This document shows, piece by piece, positions 24,828 to 34,345 of a stretch of 64,000 nt of DNA (position 1 is its first letter; each line of letters starts with the position of its first letter). The position numbers and the translations under genes were made by a program. Below the pieces are notes generated by a model. It was not told where the DNA came from, did not search any database, and worked only from the letters and a program-made list of their open reading frames with translations. The stretch comes from Blastopirellula sp. J2-11 (lineage in GTDB: Bacteria; Planctomycetota; Planctomycetia; Pirellulales; Pirellulaceae), in contig NZ_CP097384.1 in the NCBI RefSeq assembly GCF_024584705.1, positions 1,550,001 to 1,614,000 of the forward strand. The letters are read 5' to 3'.

Positions 24828-25178
24828 ATGACTCTACTAAAGCGCATTTGGAACGACGAAGCTGGTTTCATCGTTTCGACCGAACTGATCCTGATCGCCA
24901 CGATCCTGGTCATTGGTTTGGTTGTTGGTTTGACTTCAATCCGTGACGCTGTCGTCACCGAATTGGCTGACGTTAGCGGCGCAATCAGCGACTTGGATCA
25001 AAGCTATGTCTTCGGCGGCGTCGCCGGACATGCCGCCGCGACGGCTGGTAGCGACTACACCGACAACCTCGACTTCTGCGATGTCGATGGTCAAGGCGGA
25101 CTCATCGCCAGCTGCATCACCATTGGTGTTGGCACGAATGATCACGACGAAGCCGGCGGTCCGTTGACCACCAACTAG
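24828..25178 (+). CDS. Flp-like pilin 4, likely major pilin
   Basis: A 116-residue Flp-like pilin. WNDEAGFIVSTELILIATILVIGLVVG is the prepilin segment with Glu at +6, then TSIRDAVVTELADVSGAISDLDQSYV. The tail contains two cysteines (DFCDVDGQGGLIASC) that could form a disulphide. It has its own 168-base upstream gap with an AGGATG ribosome site and is followed by a long hairpin (25244-25281). These features are typical of the highly expressed pilin of a cluster, so it is the best candidate for the main subunit; this is inference. Confidence 0.82.
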   Translation: MTLLKRIWNDEAGFIVSTELILIATILVIGLVVGLTSIRDAVVTELADVSGAISDLDQSYVFGGVAGHAAATAGSDYTDNLDFCDVDGQGGLIASCITIGVGTNDHDEAGGPLTTN

Positions 25179-25243
25179 TCGTGCAGATATTGTTTGGCGT
25201 ACTTAGTACCGACAAACAATCAGCTGCAAGGTGAAGAATCGAA

Positions 25244-25281
25244 TCGAGAGACCGTCCGCCCAAGGGCTGGCGGTTTCTCGA
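25244..25281 (+). terminator. Hairpin after pilin gene 4
   Basis: TCGAGAGACCGTCCGCC pairs imperfectly with GGCTGGCGGTTTCTCGA around an AAG-type loop, 66 bases after the pilin stop codon. There is no strong T-run. It may partly terminate transcription so that pilin mRNA exceeds that of the assembly genes, or stabilise the pilin mRNA 3' end. Confidence 0.6.
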
Positions 25282-25411
25282 TCGACTTCACATTGTGCAA
25301 GAATGCTTCAAATGCGCAGCGGATGCGCAAATAATTTTCTGCTCTTTAAGATCGACGAATTTACGAAATTAGTACGATGAGTTGCAGCGATCGAATCAAG
25401 GCAAGCCAGTA

Positions 25412-25948
25412 GTGAACGAACTGAATCTAGTCGCCATCACACTGGTCGGATTGTTTACGGCCGTTGCGTTTTATGTGGATTTGACCACCGGCAAATTACC
25501 GAACTGGCTCACGATGCCTGCGTTATTGGCCGCAGTCGTATTTCACTCGGTTGTCTATAGCTGGGCTGGTCTTCAGCATTCGTTGTTGGGGGCGCTCGTC
25601 GGGTTTGTATTGCTGTTTGTCCTGTTTGTTATCGGGGGCGGCGGCGGCGGAGACGTCAAGTTTATGGCGGCTCTGGGCGCCTGGTTCGGCCCGATCCTGA
25701 TTTTGCTTGTGTTTGTCGGCAGCGCCGTTTTAGCGCTAATCATCACCATCGCCATTTTTGTGGGGAAGCTGATGTTTCGCGCCAAAACGGACAAGTCGGA
25801 GCCCAGTGAAACTGGGGACTCCACTCAAAAGAAATTAGACATCGCCCGACAGACGATTCCCTATGGAGTTCCAGTTTGTCTGGCTAGTTGGATTATCCTG
25901 CTGATCAAACTGGCGACCCTGTTAAAACCGCCCCTTGATAGCGTCTAG
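25412..25948 (+). CDS. cpaA: Prepilin peptidase (A24, CpaA/TadV)
   Basis: A 178-residue membrane aspartyl protease that removes the leader of Flp pilins and TadE-type pseudopilins. The two catalytic aspartates are visible: Asp in FYVDLTTGKLPNWLT after the first helix, and Asp in GGGGGGDVKFMAALGAW, the GxGD motif. About six hydrophobic helices are present. A GTG at 25412 with AAGG upstream is preferred; a TTG at 25382 would add 10 residues. It lies between the pilins and the assembly genes, as in other Tad loci. Confidence 0.9.
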   Translation: MNELNLVAITLVGLFTAVAFYVDLTTGKLPNWLTMPALLAAVVFHSVVYSWAGLQHSLLGALVGFVLLFVLFVIGGGGGGDVKFMAALGAWFGPILILLVFVGSAVLALIITIAIFVGKLMFRAKTDKSEPSETGDSTQKKLDIARQTIPYGVPVCLASWIILLIKLATLLKPPLDSV

Positions 25949-26124
25949 GTCGCCTCAATTTCAGCGAAATGTGGCGTTTCTAGCATGAAATTAGCCGCGT
26001 GTAATTAAACTAAGTACCAATCACGCTTCGGCACAACAGGAGGTTGTACCGCTGTCTCGGCACGGATCGCCGCTGAATTCAGATTTCAAATCAGCAAACG
26101 ATCGCGTAAGCGGAGTGAGCAGCA

Positions 26125-27054
26125 ATGTCTTCCTTGAGTCCTGGAACCTTATTGTTGGGCGTTGTCGCCGTCATGTTTGGCTTGTTGTCCGCTTATGTGG
26201 TCCGCAAGAATATGATGAAAGAAAACCCGGCGCCGGTGGTCGAAACGCCAGAACCGGAAAAAACGTTTGTCGTTCCAAAAGCGGCCGTCAATCTGCCGGC
26301 TGGCCGTACGCTGACGTTGGGCGATGTGGTGATCTATCAGTACACCGAAGAGCAGTTGAAAACTCAGCCGGTCCCCAGTGGTTACATGGTTGACGCCGCT
26401 CAAATCATTGGACGGACGTTACGTCAAGAGCTGACGGAAAAGTCGGTCTTTACGCCTGATATGTTCTATCCGGAAGGGACCGGACCGGGCATCGTGCAAA
26501 ATCTTGGCGCCGGTCAACGCGCGTTTACCGTTCGCATTGAATACGACGAAGCGGTGGAGGGATTTGCTCGTCCCGGCACCAAAGTGGACGTTCTCTTTCG
26601 CGCCGAATCCGATCCAGAAAACGAACTGGACGAAACGACGGTCACATTGCTGCAAGACGTGAAAGTCTTGGCGTTTGACGCGAGTCCTTCGGCGCTGCAT
26701 CCGATTGTCAACGAGCAGACGCAACGGCAACGCACGCGTCAATATGCGACAGTAACTCTGGCCGTGCTGCCGCACGAAGTGACCAAGCTTCAAGTCGCCG
26801 ATGATCATGGAACGTTTGCCTTGGCGCTTGTCCCGCTGGACGGCGAAGTCGCATCCTATGACGGTGCGCCGCGTACATTGGCTGAACTGCTCGATCGCCG
26901 ACCCCCGCTGCGGCAAATGATGCGGGTCTATCGCGGTGGGCAAATCTCGGAACTGGAGTTCCGCCCCAACGTCGCCGGACAGGACCAACTGTTCCGCGCT
27001 TCGCAAACTCCCGACGCAGTCAACGCCGCGGCCGAAGTCGCCAGCGCTGACTAA
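26125..27054 (+). CDS. cpaB: Flp pilus assembly protein CpaB/RcpC
   Basis: A 309-residue CpaB. One N-terminal helix (LSPGTLLLGVVAVMFGLLSAYVV) anchors it. A SAF-like domain follows (VPKAAVNLPAGRTLTLGDVVIYQ), then the RcpC beta-rich region (RAFTVRIEYDEAVEGFARPGTKVDVLF). It acts in the periplasm with the secretin CpaC. The gene precedes cpaF by 41 bases, so the operon continues. AGGAGG near 26039 is far upstream and is not its ribosome site; GGAG occurs closer to the start. Confidence 0.9.
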   Translation: MSSLSPGTLLLGVVAVMFGLLSAYVVRKNMMKENPAPVVETPEPEKTFVVPKAAVNLPAGRTLTLGDVVIYQYTEEQLKTQPVPSGYMVDAAQIIGRTLRQELTEKSVFTPDMFYPEGTGPGIVQNLGAGQRAFTVRIEYDEAVEGFARPGTKVDVLFRAESDPENELDETTVTLLQDVKVLAFDASPSALHPIVNEQTQRQRTRQYATVTLAVLPHEVTKLQVADDHGTFALALVPLDGEVASYDGAPRTLAELLDRRPPLRQMMRVYRGGQISELEFRPNVAGQDQLFRASQTPDAVNAAAEVASAD

Positions 27055-27095
27055 CCGAACCTCCTCCCCCAACTCTCCTCGTAGGTTACCGCGCG

Positions 27096-28544
27096 ATGAT
27101 TATGCCGAACCACGCCGCGCCCAATCGTAACATCGACCAGGCGGAAATCGATTTCCAGCGCCTGAAGACGTCGCTTCATGAAGAAATGGTTGATTCGCTC
27201 GATCTGGGCGCGGTCACCAACCGCAATGAAGAAGCGATTCGCGGCGACATCCGCAATCTGTCGAGCAAGTACTGCAAGCGTAAGAATCTCAAGCTTGACG
27301 ATGAGACGCGTGAGCGACTTGAGAAAGAACTCGACTACGAACTGTTTGGCCTTGGTCCGATTGAGCCGTTGATGCACGATCCGACTATCAGCGACATTCT
27401 GGTAAACGGCGCCCGCGAGGTTTATATCGAGCGATTCGGCCAGTTGGAACTAACCGATGTCATCTTCGCCGATGACGCGCATGTGCTGCGGATCATTCAA
27501 CGCGTGGTTGGACGTGTCGGTCGACGGATTGATGAAGTTAGCCCGATGGTTGACGCCCGTCTGCCAGATGGATCCCGTGTGAACGCCGTCGTGGCGCCGC
27601 TTGCGCTCGGCGGACCAAAGTTGTCAATTCGCCGGTTTGGCGTCGAACACTTGCATCTAGCGAATCTGATCGCGACTGACTCGCTCTCGCAGGAGATGGC
27701 TGATTTCTTACAAGCGGCCGTCGCTTCTCGAATTAGCTTTTTGATTTCCGGCGGTACTGGCGCAGGTAAGACGACGTTGCTTAACGCATTGTCGACCCAC
27801 ATTCCGCATGACGAGCGAATCGTCACGATTGAAGACTCGGCCGAACTGCTGCTGCAACATCCGCACGTCCTGGGGATGGAGACTCGCCCTTCCAATGCAG
27901 AAGGCGCCGGCGCCGTCACTCAGCGTGACCTGGTTCGCAACAGTTTACGCATGCGACCCGATCGAATCATCGTCGGTGAAGTTCGCGGCGCTGAAGCGCT
28001 GGATATGTTGCAAGCGATGAATACCGGGCACGAAGGGTCGTTAACGACGATTCACGCCAATGATTCTCGCGACGCGCTCGCTCGACTCGAAATGATGGTC
28101 GCGATGACCGGCTTCGAATTGCCGGTCAAAGTGATACGCCAATACATCGCCACCGGCATTAAGATGGTCGTCCATGTTTCGCGATTGAAGGGAGGCGTTC
28201 GCCGCGTTACCCGCATCGCCGAGATCCGGGAAGTGAATGAAAACGGCGACTACGTGTTGGATGACATCTTCGGATTCCGGCAGGAAGGACTCGACGAGCA
28301 AGGACGCGCCAAAGGTCGTTTCTACGCAACCGGCTATTGGGCTCTTTGTCGCGAACGATTCGCCAACGCCGGCGTCGAGTTTGACGACGCCGTGATGAAG
28401 AAGCATGAGTCCGAGATGATCTACGCCAAGTATTTGAACTCACGCGGCGAAGTCGCCAGATCAAACGACGAGTCAGGCTTGTTGGATCGTCCCGCTGACG
28501 CCGGCACGCAAGACGCCGTTAGCGATTTAGAGGAGGGGGCGTAG
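27096..28544 (+). CDS. cpaF: Tad secretion ATPase CpaF/TadA
   Basis: A 482-residue cytoplasmic hexameric ATPase of the type II/IV secretion family that powers pilus assembly. Walker A is GGTGAGKTT near residue 219. The Walker B region is [20 protein letters not shown] and the His box is [10 protein letters not shown]. The N-terminal part ([25 protein letters not shown]) is typical of CpaF. The ATG at 27096 or the second one at 27102 may start it. The stop overlaps tadB start by one base. Confidence 0.95.
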   Translation: MIMPNHAAPNRNIDQAEIDFQRLKTSLHEEMVDSLDLGAVTNRNEEAIRGDIRNLSSKYCKRKNLKLDDETRERLEKELDYELFGLGPIEPLMHDPTISDILVNGAREVYIERFGQLELTDVIFADDAHVLRIIQRVVGRVGRRIDEVSPMVDARLPDGSRVNAVVAPLALGGPKLSIRRFGVEHLHLANLIATDSLSQEMADFLQAAVASRISFLISGGTGAGKTTLLNALSTHIPHDERIVTIEDSAELLLQHPHVLGMETRPSNAEGAGAVTQRDLVRNSLRMRPDRIIVGEVRGAEALDMLQAMNTGHEGSLTTIHANDSRDALARLEMMVAMTGFELPVKVIRQYIATGIKMVVHVSRLKGGVRRVTRIAEIREVNENGDYVLDDIFGFRQEGLDEQGRAKGRFYATGYWALCRERFANAGVEFDDAVMKKHESEMIYAKYLNSRGEVARSNDESGLLDRPADAGTQDAVSDLEEGA

Positions 28545-29476
28545 TGCTCGATAATCTCGATCCCAATATCGTCGCGCTGATCATCTTCGCCGGCGTCGCT
28601 TCGGTCGCGGCCTTCGTTTTTCTCGCCGTCAAGGAATTGGCGTTTAGCGGTGAAAGCGGAGCAACCGTTTCGACGGGGTTACGACAATTTCCGCCGCGAC
28701 GAACTTCGGAAGCAGGAGCGTCGATCGGCCAGTTTGATAGTTGGTTAACGCGGACGCTCTATCTGTCAGGCGTCGATTTCGGCCCGGCGATGGCGGTGAC
28801 GCTGATGATCGCGGTTGGTGCGACTTGTGGAGTCGCCGCGTTTGTCATCACGGAAGACCCGTTGGTGACCGGCTTGGTGACGGTGCTGGGGATTTTCGCG
28901 TGTCTTGGGGTTTTGATCTGGATCAAGAACCGCCGACTGCGGGCCTTTCAGGATCAATTTCCTAGCGCGCTGGAATTGATCGCACGTGCGGTAAGAGCAG
29001 GCGAAAGTTTTGAACAAGCGATTCAGTTGGTGGGCGAATCGAGCGAAGATCCGATCGGCGTTGAATTTCGCCGTTGCGCCAAGCAACTGGATGTAGGGCT
29101 GTCAGTACCGATGGCGATGGAAGGGATGGCGGATCGCGTCGAATTGATGGACGTCAAGATCTTCGCTACTACGATTAGCGTGCATCGCGAATCTGGCGGA
29201 GCGCTGCCGGAGACGCTCGATCGGCTGGCGGCGGTGATTCGTGACCGGATGGCTTACCATCGGCAACTACGCAGCATTACCAGTTCGGGGCGGATGTCGG
29301 CGACGATTATCGCGTTGCTCGCTCCGCTGTTGCTGGTCTTCTTCCTGCTATTTCAACCCGAATACTTCGGCGAGTTCTTCTCTCATCCGTGGGGGCGTTA
29401 CTTGCTGTTATTCGCGCTGATCAGCGAAGCGCTCGGATTGTTCTTCGTCTATCGCCTGGTGCGAGCCGACTACTAG
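28544..29476 (+). CDS. tadB: Tad platform protein TadB
   Basis: A 310-residue inner-membrane platform protein with a type II secretion F domain (residues about 140-270: FPSALELIARAVRAGESFEQAI, then SVHRESGGALPETLDRLA). Hydrophobic helices lie near residues 7-28, 80-125 and at the C-terminus. It starts with GTG overlapping the cpaF stop and has GAGGAGGGGG just upstream, so translation is coupled. It works with TadC and CpaF. Confidence 0.93.
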   Translation: MLDNLDPNIVALIIFAGVASVAAFVFLAVKELAFSGESGATVSTGLRQFPPRRTSEAGASIGQFDSWLTRTLYLSGVDFGPAMAVTLMIAVGATCGVAAFVITEDPLVTGLVTVLGIFACLGVLIWIKNRRLRAFQDQFPSALELIARAVRAGESFEQAIQLVGESSEDPIGVEFRRCAKQLDVGLSVPMAMEGMADRVELMDVKIFATTISVHRESGGALPETLDRLAAVIRDRMAYHRQLRSITSSGRMSATIIALLAPLLLVFFLLFQPEYFGEFFSHPWGRYLLLFALISEALGLFFVYRLVRADY

Positions 29477-29509
29477 GCGACTGGCCGATTTGGAGAGAGT
29501 ATCTCGTTT

Positions 29510-30475
29510 ATGATGAATCCCGCACTGCTTATCGTCGGCGCCTTTTTTGGCGTCACCATGCTGATCTACCTGGCGGGGCGCTTGTTGCTTTCTTCGGATC
29601 GAAACAAGCCCAGTGAGATGCTGCATCCCGGCGCCAAAGGATCTATCGGGCTGGGAGGCCTGACCCGCGCATTCGCCGGCATCCTGCCAAAGTCCAAGCA
29701 GTCGTACGAAACGCTGCAAAAAGATATGGTCAAAGCGGGCTACTATCATCGTGACGCCGCCGACGAATTTTTGGCTGTGCGAAACGCGGCGTTGGTCGCA
29801 TGGATCTTTTTTGTCGGCGCAACGCTGATTGCTTTGGCCGACGCCAATGAAACGACGACGCAATTGATTCTGATCGTAAGCGTTGCAGTCTTGATTTTGA
29901 TTTTCGCGATTCCTCGCGTCATCATTAGTTCGCAAGCCGCGTCTCGCGTTAGTCGAATTCAGCATGCTTTGCCGGATGCGCTCGACATGATCACGATGAC
30001 GACGACCGCCGGACTGCCGCTGCAGAAGTCGATTAAACGAGTCAGTGATGAGATGATTCGCTCGCACGAAGACTTGGCGTGCGAATTAATGATTCTCGAT
30101 CGCCAGGCCGAAACCGGTTCGCTAGGCCAGGCGATACAGAATTTCGCCAAGCGATTGGAAGTGCCGGAAGTCAACGCGCTAGCAAGCTTGGTGACCCAAG
30201 CTCAACGCATCGGCGGCAGCGTGGCTGGCGCGTTTCGCGATTTCGCCGACAGTATTCGACGCACGCGTCGTCAGTTGGCCGAAGAACGAGGGAATCAGAA
30301 CTCGATCAAGCTGCTGATTCCGGTCATCTTCTTACTGGCGCCGCCGGTCTATATCTTACTGCTCGGTCCTTCGGTGCTGCGGTTGCAAGACTTCATGAGC
30401 ACCGGCAGAGAAGCAGGCGGCGTTTTGGATCAATCTTCGTCATCGGGCCCGCCGAGCGCCTTGCCCAATCAGTAG
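29510..30475 (+). CDS. tadC: Tad platform protein TadC
   Basis: A 321-residue second platform protein of the T2SF family. The F domain is seen in ALPDALDMITMTTTAGLPLQKS and LASLVTQAQRIGGSVAGAFRDFADSIRRTRRQLAEERGNQ, a strong TadC match. Helices lie near residues 3-25, 95-140 and 265-285. It is the last gene of the plus-strand operon and ends 6 bases from the converging tadD stop. The tail after the last helix is Ser/Pro-rich. Confidence 0.93.
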   Translation: MMNPALLIVGAFFGVTMLIYLAGRLLLSSDRNKPSEMLHPGAKGSIGLGGLTRAFAGILPKSKQSYETLQKDMVKAGYYHRDAADEFLAVRNAALVAWIFFVGATLIALADANETTTQLILIVSVAVLILIFAIPRVIISSQAASRVSRIQHALPDALDMITMTTTAGLPLQKSIKRVSDEMIRSHEDLACELMILDRQAETGSLGQAIQNFAKRLEVPEVNALASLVTQAQRIGGSVAGAFRDFADSIRRTRRQLAEERGNQNSIKLLIPVIFLLAPPVYILLLGPSVLRLQDFMSTGREAGGVLDQSSSSGPPSALPNQ

Positions 30476-30481
30476 CGACTC

Positions 30482-31582
30482 TTATTCGCTACGCGGAGTA
30501 TCTCGCAGCGTGTTCTCGGCGAAACCTAGCCGCGACGCGGCGCTGGGATTCGCATTCAGACTTTGGCGAATGTGGCTGGTCTGCAGCGAAGGGGGGATCG
30601 ACATGATCTGCGGATAGTGCAGTCCCGACTTGCTGGTCATCGACGATTCGACCTTGATGTCAAGCGACGCTTGTCCGGCGTCGGCTACCTTCTGCTGCGT
30701 CTGGATCGATTCGGCGGCGGACGATTTGGCCGTCATGAACGAAGCTGGCGCTACTTTATCTGACGAGAGCGTAGCGGTCGCTTGCTCTGTTGACGGAGAT
30801 GGTTGCGACGCGATCGCTTCGTTGGCCGAAGCTTCCACAACCTCAGACTCTGCTTGTCGCAAATCTTTTGCGATACGATCGGCCGATTGTTTTTCATGGT
30901 TGACCGGAACGCGTTCGACCGGCTTGACCGTCCCACGTCTGCTGGCGATTTGCACCAACGCATGGGCCGCTCGCTTCAATTCGGGGTCTAGTTCCAGAGC
31001 TCGGTGATAGTTTCGCTCCGCGGTTTCCAGGTCACCCATTTGAGATTGGATAAAGGCCAGATTGGCGTAGGCTTCCCCTTCGTCCACGGCCAGCAGGAAG
31101 TGCTTCAGACTTTCGTCGTAGCGCTGCGATTCTCCCAGGATCAAGCCGAGATTGTTGTGGGTCCCTCGATACGAAGCGTCCACTGCCAGTGATTTTTGGA
31201 AGTATTGTTCGGCGCCCTCGGTTTCGTTTCGCAGATAGTGCAAATAGCCGTAGTCGTTATAGAACTCGGCGGAACGAAGTCCGGCCGCTTCCGCTGTCTG
31301 AAAGTAATTGGCCGCTTCATCATGCAATCCGCGCTTGGCCGACATCACGCCCAGCCGATGATTGGCGACGACGTTATCCGGCTGGTGCTTCAGAATCGAG
31401 TGATAAATACGCTCGGCTGATTCCGTCTTGTTTTGACGTTCAGACAGCCGCGCTAGACTCAGTTCTTGGTTAAAGTCCGTTGGGCCTGGTCGCACGGATG
31501 AAAATAAGCCGCCGTGGTGAGTCGAGGCGCAACCGACGCATGCAATAGAAACGAGCAAAGCGAGTGGAGCGTATTTATTCAT
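30482..31582 (-). CDS. tadD: TadD-like TPR lipoprotein
   Basis: A 366-residue exported protein. The start at 31582 (MNKYAPLALLVSIACVGCAS) gives a signal peptide with a lipobox-like cysteine; the frame is open upstream through the Gly-rich gene but as a spurious Ala-rich peptide. At least five TPR units follow between residues 50 and 210 (YHSILKHQPDNVVANHRLGV, YFQKSLAVDASYRGTHNNLG, NYHRALELDPELKRAAHALV). A low-complexity Ser/Glu-rich C-terminal region lacks structure. TadD-type proteins help assemble the secretin. It is the third gene of the secretin operon. Confidence 0.88.
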   Translation of the reverse strand: MNKYAPLALLVSIACVGCASTHHGGLFSSVRPGPTDFNQELSLARLSERQNKTESAERIYHSILKHQPDNVVANHRLGVMSAKRGLHDEAANYFQTAEAAGLRSAEFYNDYGYLHYLRNETEGAEQYFQKSLAVDASYRGTHNNLGLILGESQRYDESLKHFLLAVDEGEAYANLAFIQSQMGDLETAERNYHRALELDPELKRAAHALVQIASRRGTVKPVERVPVNHEKQSADRIAKDLRQAESEVVEASANEAIASQPSPSTEQATATLSSDKVAPASFMTAKSSAAESIQTQQKVADAGQASLDIKVESSMTSKSGLHYPQIMSIPPSLQTSHIRQSLNANPSAASRLGFAENTLRDTPRSE

Positions 31583-31649
31583 GATGTTGACTATCGTTTG
31601 CGTTTGAAGTCGCGCGTTCAAATCAATTGGAAAGGACGGCCAGGAGCGA

Positions 31650-32279
31650 TTAAAAGAATCCGCCGCCGCCGCCGAATCCGCCGCCGCCAAAGCCGCCGCC
31701 GAATCCACCGCCGCCAAAGCCGCCGCCGAAACCGCTGCCATTGCCAAGGCGAGAGCGTCCGTAGGCGGTCGCCGCCTCTTGGGCGTTCAAACCTTCTGAG
31801 AAGGAGGGCGCTACGACGACGCGATTCTCGGCGTCTTCAACTCCCATGCGAACCAGCGACGCGACCACGACCTGACGACGCCGTTCGTCGACTTGAGCGT
31901 TGAAATGAACCGGATACTTGAAAGTGCTGCGAGGGTCGACGCTCGTTTCATTGCGTTCGATGACGACCGGAAATCCGACCCCTTCTTTCAACTTGGCGGC
32001 GATTTGCTTTACGTGATCTTCGCCGTAGTCGTTGAGCCGCCATGATTGAACGTCGCGTATTTTTTCTTCCGGCTGGCTGGCTTCAAACTCGTGCATGTAG
32101 ATCACAAATTTGGCCGCTTCGGCGTTGTCTTCCTGCGCGGCGTTCATCTGATCGATGACCGAACCAAGCGGAGGAAATGGAGCCGGTTGGATAATGCCTC
32201 TTTTTTGGCAGCCTGTCATGGCGCCGAACATGACGACCGTTAGGCCGAATCCAGCGACAATGTTGCGGCGTTTTTTCAT
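31650..32279 (-). CDS. Lipoprotein with Gly/Phe-rich tail, Tad-associated
   Basis: A 209-residue lipoprotein. The ATG at 32279 begins a signal peptide with lipobox FGAMTGC. The central part (VIYMHEFEASQPEEKIRDVQSWRLNDYGEDHVKQIAAKLKEG) loosely resembles the OmpA/CpaD-like domain of Tad lipoproteins. The last 40 residues are almost only Gly and Phe in repeats of GFGGG, encoded by CCGCCGCC-type tandem repeats on the plus strand. It sits between the secretin and tadD, where cpaD is found in other loci, so it probably replaces CpaD. The tail is unusual and may interact with the secretin or be variable in length. Confidence 0.8.
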   Translation of the reverse strand: MKKRRNIVAGFGLTVVMFGAMTGCQKRGIIQPAPFPPLGSVIDQMNAAQEDNAEAAKFVIYMHEFEASQPEEKIRDVQSWRLNDYGEDHVKQIAAKLKEGVGFPVVIERNETSVDPRSTFKYPVHFNAQVDERRRQVVVASLVRMGVEDAENRVVVAPSFSEGLNAQEAATAYGRSRLGNGSGFGGGFGGGGFGGGFGGGGFGGGGGFF

Positions 32280-32344
32280 AGGGAAAAACCCTCGGTTTGC
32301 TTTTATGGGATGGTTGGGCGACATCGAACGGGAGTCGGCGGAAA

Positions 32345-33967
32345 CTACTGCGAGAAACCTGCCGGGCCGTGCATGTAGTACCCTTCGCTTTCTTGGAACT
32401 GACCGCGACATTTGCGAGCCTGACGCTCGGCTCGCACATGTTCAAAATTTTCGTGATGGATCTGGTGACGATACGATGGCCAGACCGTGCTGCGATAGTC
32501 GTAGCCGGGCAAGCCTTCGATTTGCTGGTGCAAAAAGAATTCTTTGTTCGTAGGTTCGGTCACTTCCATGCCTGGTAAGTACAACGGAACCTGGTCGCGT
32601 TCCATCGGATGAACCAATTCAGGGCTGACCAAAATCACCAGTTCGGTTTCGATCCGTTTGGTCGTTTGACTACCGAAGGCGGCGCCAACGTAGGGGATAT
32701 CGCCAAGCAGGGGGAGTCGCGAACGAGAAGCCTCTTGTTCGTCCTGAATCAAACCGGCGATCGCCAACCACTGACCTTCGCGAAGATCAACCGTCGTAAC
32801 GGCTCCGCGGATATCAAGACCCGGCACTCCGTCGACGCTCAAACTTTGATTGATCGAACTGACCGACGGTGAGACCGACAAGCGAATCATGTCTTTGTCC
32901 ATGACGGTCGGCATAAATCGAACTTGCGTGCCGAACCCACGGAAGGAAGTGCTGACCGCTCCGATACCGCCGACTCCAACGGCCGTTGGTACGGCGAATT
33001 CGCCACCGGCGATGAAACTAGCCGATTGTCCGCTCAACGTCATCAAGGTTGGTTCAGCCAAGATTTTCGCCGAACCGTTGCTGCTGAATGCGCGAATGAA
33101 GAGCTCAACGTCCCCGCCGTCTAAGATAGCGGACAAGTTGCCGGCGCCTCCCATGATGGTGTGGGCGATCGAGAATGATTCTTCCATGACGGAAAAATCC
33201 ATTCCTAACTCGCGGGCCGCTTGTCGCGACAATTCGGCGACCCGAACTTTCAGCATGACCTGCTGCTCGCCAGGAACTTCGAGCAAGTTAATCAGTGCAG
33301 TTGTTTCCAGGTCTTCCGCATCTGGCAAACGGGCCACAGAACCGACGTTTATCGTGCCGCCGGCGCTGATATTGCCATTTTGGTTGACTGCCTGTTCGCC
33401 GATGACAGCCAAGATTTCGGCTGCTTCTTTCGCATCGCGAGCTTGCCCGCGAACAATCAGCTTGTCTGCGATCGGAAAGAGTTGGACGCGACTGTAAGGA
33501 AACATTTCGTTCAGGTGCGCCTGAAGTTTGCCGTATTCTAGATCGGCTCGGTCGTCATCGTTCGTCACAATAATCAAGTATCGCAGCGTTGAGATCGTAC
33601 CGTCGGCGTTGTTGAACCAGAGCGTCATCGTCGTCTGTCCAACGGAAGAACCGATCACTTCCATTTCAGTGGGGGAGAATTCGTTGACCTCCACGATCGC
33701 CGGATTGGTGATCGCCACGCGAAAGACGGGAGACTTGGTCCGCACGATCTTCGATTGCGACGTCAGAAGACTGAAAATCAGTTCCGGCTCCAGCACTTCA
33801 TCAATCAGGCTGGATTGCTTTTGGAGCGTCGCCGCATTGGGACTGGAAAGCAGTTCGATTTGGTTGGGCGCCGGCAATAATTCCTGCGCCTGACCAAATG
33901 CAATGCCCCATGCCGAGAGGATTATCGCAAGTGTTGCGAGAGTGGTGCTGATATTGCGCATTGTCAT
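32345..33967 (-). CDS. cpaC: Tad secretin CpaC/RcpA
   Basis: A 540-residue outer-membrane secretin. A signal peptide (TLATLAIILSAWGIAFGQAQ) precedes a BON/N0-like domain (SKIVRTKSPVFRVAITNPAIVEVNEFSPTEMEVIGSS). The secretin core follows (LKVRVAELSRQAARELGMDF, AKILAEPTLMTLSGQSASFIAGGEF, LPLLGDIPYVGAAFGS, TELVILVSPELVHPM), all characteristic of CpaC. About 75 C-terminal residues form a His/Tyr/Arg-rich tail beyond the usual end. It is the first gene of the minus-strand block and shares a 378-base divergent region with the gene at 34346. Confidence 0.93.
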   Translation of the reverse strand: MTMRNISTTLATLAIILSAWGIAFGQAQELLPAPNQIELLSSPNAATLQKQSSLIDEVLEPELIFSLLTSQSKIVRTKSPVFRVAITNPAIVEVNEFSPTEMEVIGSSVGQTTMTLWFNNADGTISTLRYLIIVTNDDDRADLEYGKLQAHLNEMFPYSRVQLFPIADKLIVRGQARDAKEAAEILAVIGEQAVNQNGNISAGGTINVGSVARLPDAEDLETTALINLLEVPGEQQVMLKVRVAELSRQAARELGMDFSVMEESFSIAHTIMGGAGNLSAILDGGDVELFIRAFSSNGSAKILAEPTLMTLSGQSASFIAGGEFAVPTAVGVGGIGAVSTSFRGFGTQVRFMPTVMDKDMIRLSVSPSVSSINQSLSVDGVPGLDIRGAVTTVDLREGQWLAIAGLIQDEQEASRSRLPLLGDIPYVGAAFGSQTTKRIETELVILVSPELVHPMERDQVPLYLPGMEVTEPTNKEFFLHQQIEGLPGYDYRSTVWPSYRHQIHHENFEHVRAERQARKCRGQFQESEGYYMHGPAGFSQ

Positions 33968-34345
33968 CCTATTTGTCTTTCATGGTCGCCGCCGCCGCTC
34001 TGTGACGAGCAAATTCCTGGGTATTCACAAAGCCACAATGATCGGCAATAGTCTCACTTTCGGAAAAGTCACCTAAGCCAGTTCAGTTCCGTTGGCAAAT
34101 TCTAACGATTTTGATCATTTATCCAGTGATCTCAGGGGGGCGAAGGCTGCAAGCATTGCTAGCATTGCACTAATACTTGGTGGGGCAGGTAATCTAGATG
34201 CTGCGTAGAAGACTGCGAAAGGTTTTGCGATCGCTCTGATTCTTATGGGACAAAGAGATCAGACGTCCGACGTTAATAAGGAGGCGCGGTCAAATGGCTG
34301 GATTGCGCCGGTCTCTTGACGTTCATTACTGGAAAGTAGCCGAAG
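33968..34345. other. Divergent intergenic region upstream of cpaC
   Basis: A 378-base AT-richer stretch that should contain the secretin promoter. It holds a direct repeat of (T)AGCATTGC near 34153-34168 and GGAGG near 34280. No ORF, long hairpin or sigma-54 match was seen. Confidence 0.45.

Noticed and set aside
31583-31747. Ala-rich N-terminal extension of TadD
   Set aside because: It is the reverse-frame shadow of the Gly/Phe repeat DNA; the ATG at 31582 starts a proper lipoprotein signal peptide.
31650-31750. CCGCCG-rich tract as a non-coding tandem repeat
   Set aside because: It lies inside the lipoprotein frame and encodes a consistent Gly/Phe tail up to the stop codon, so it is coding.
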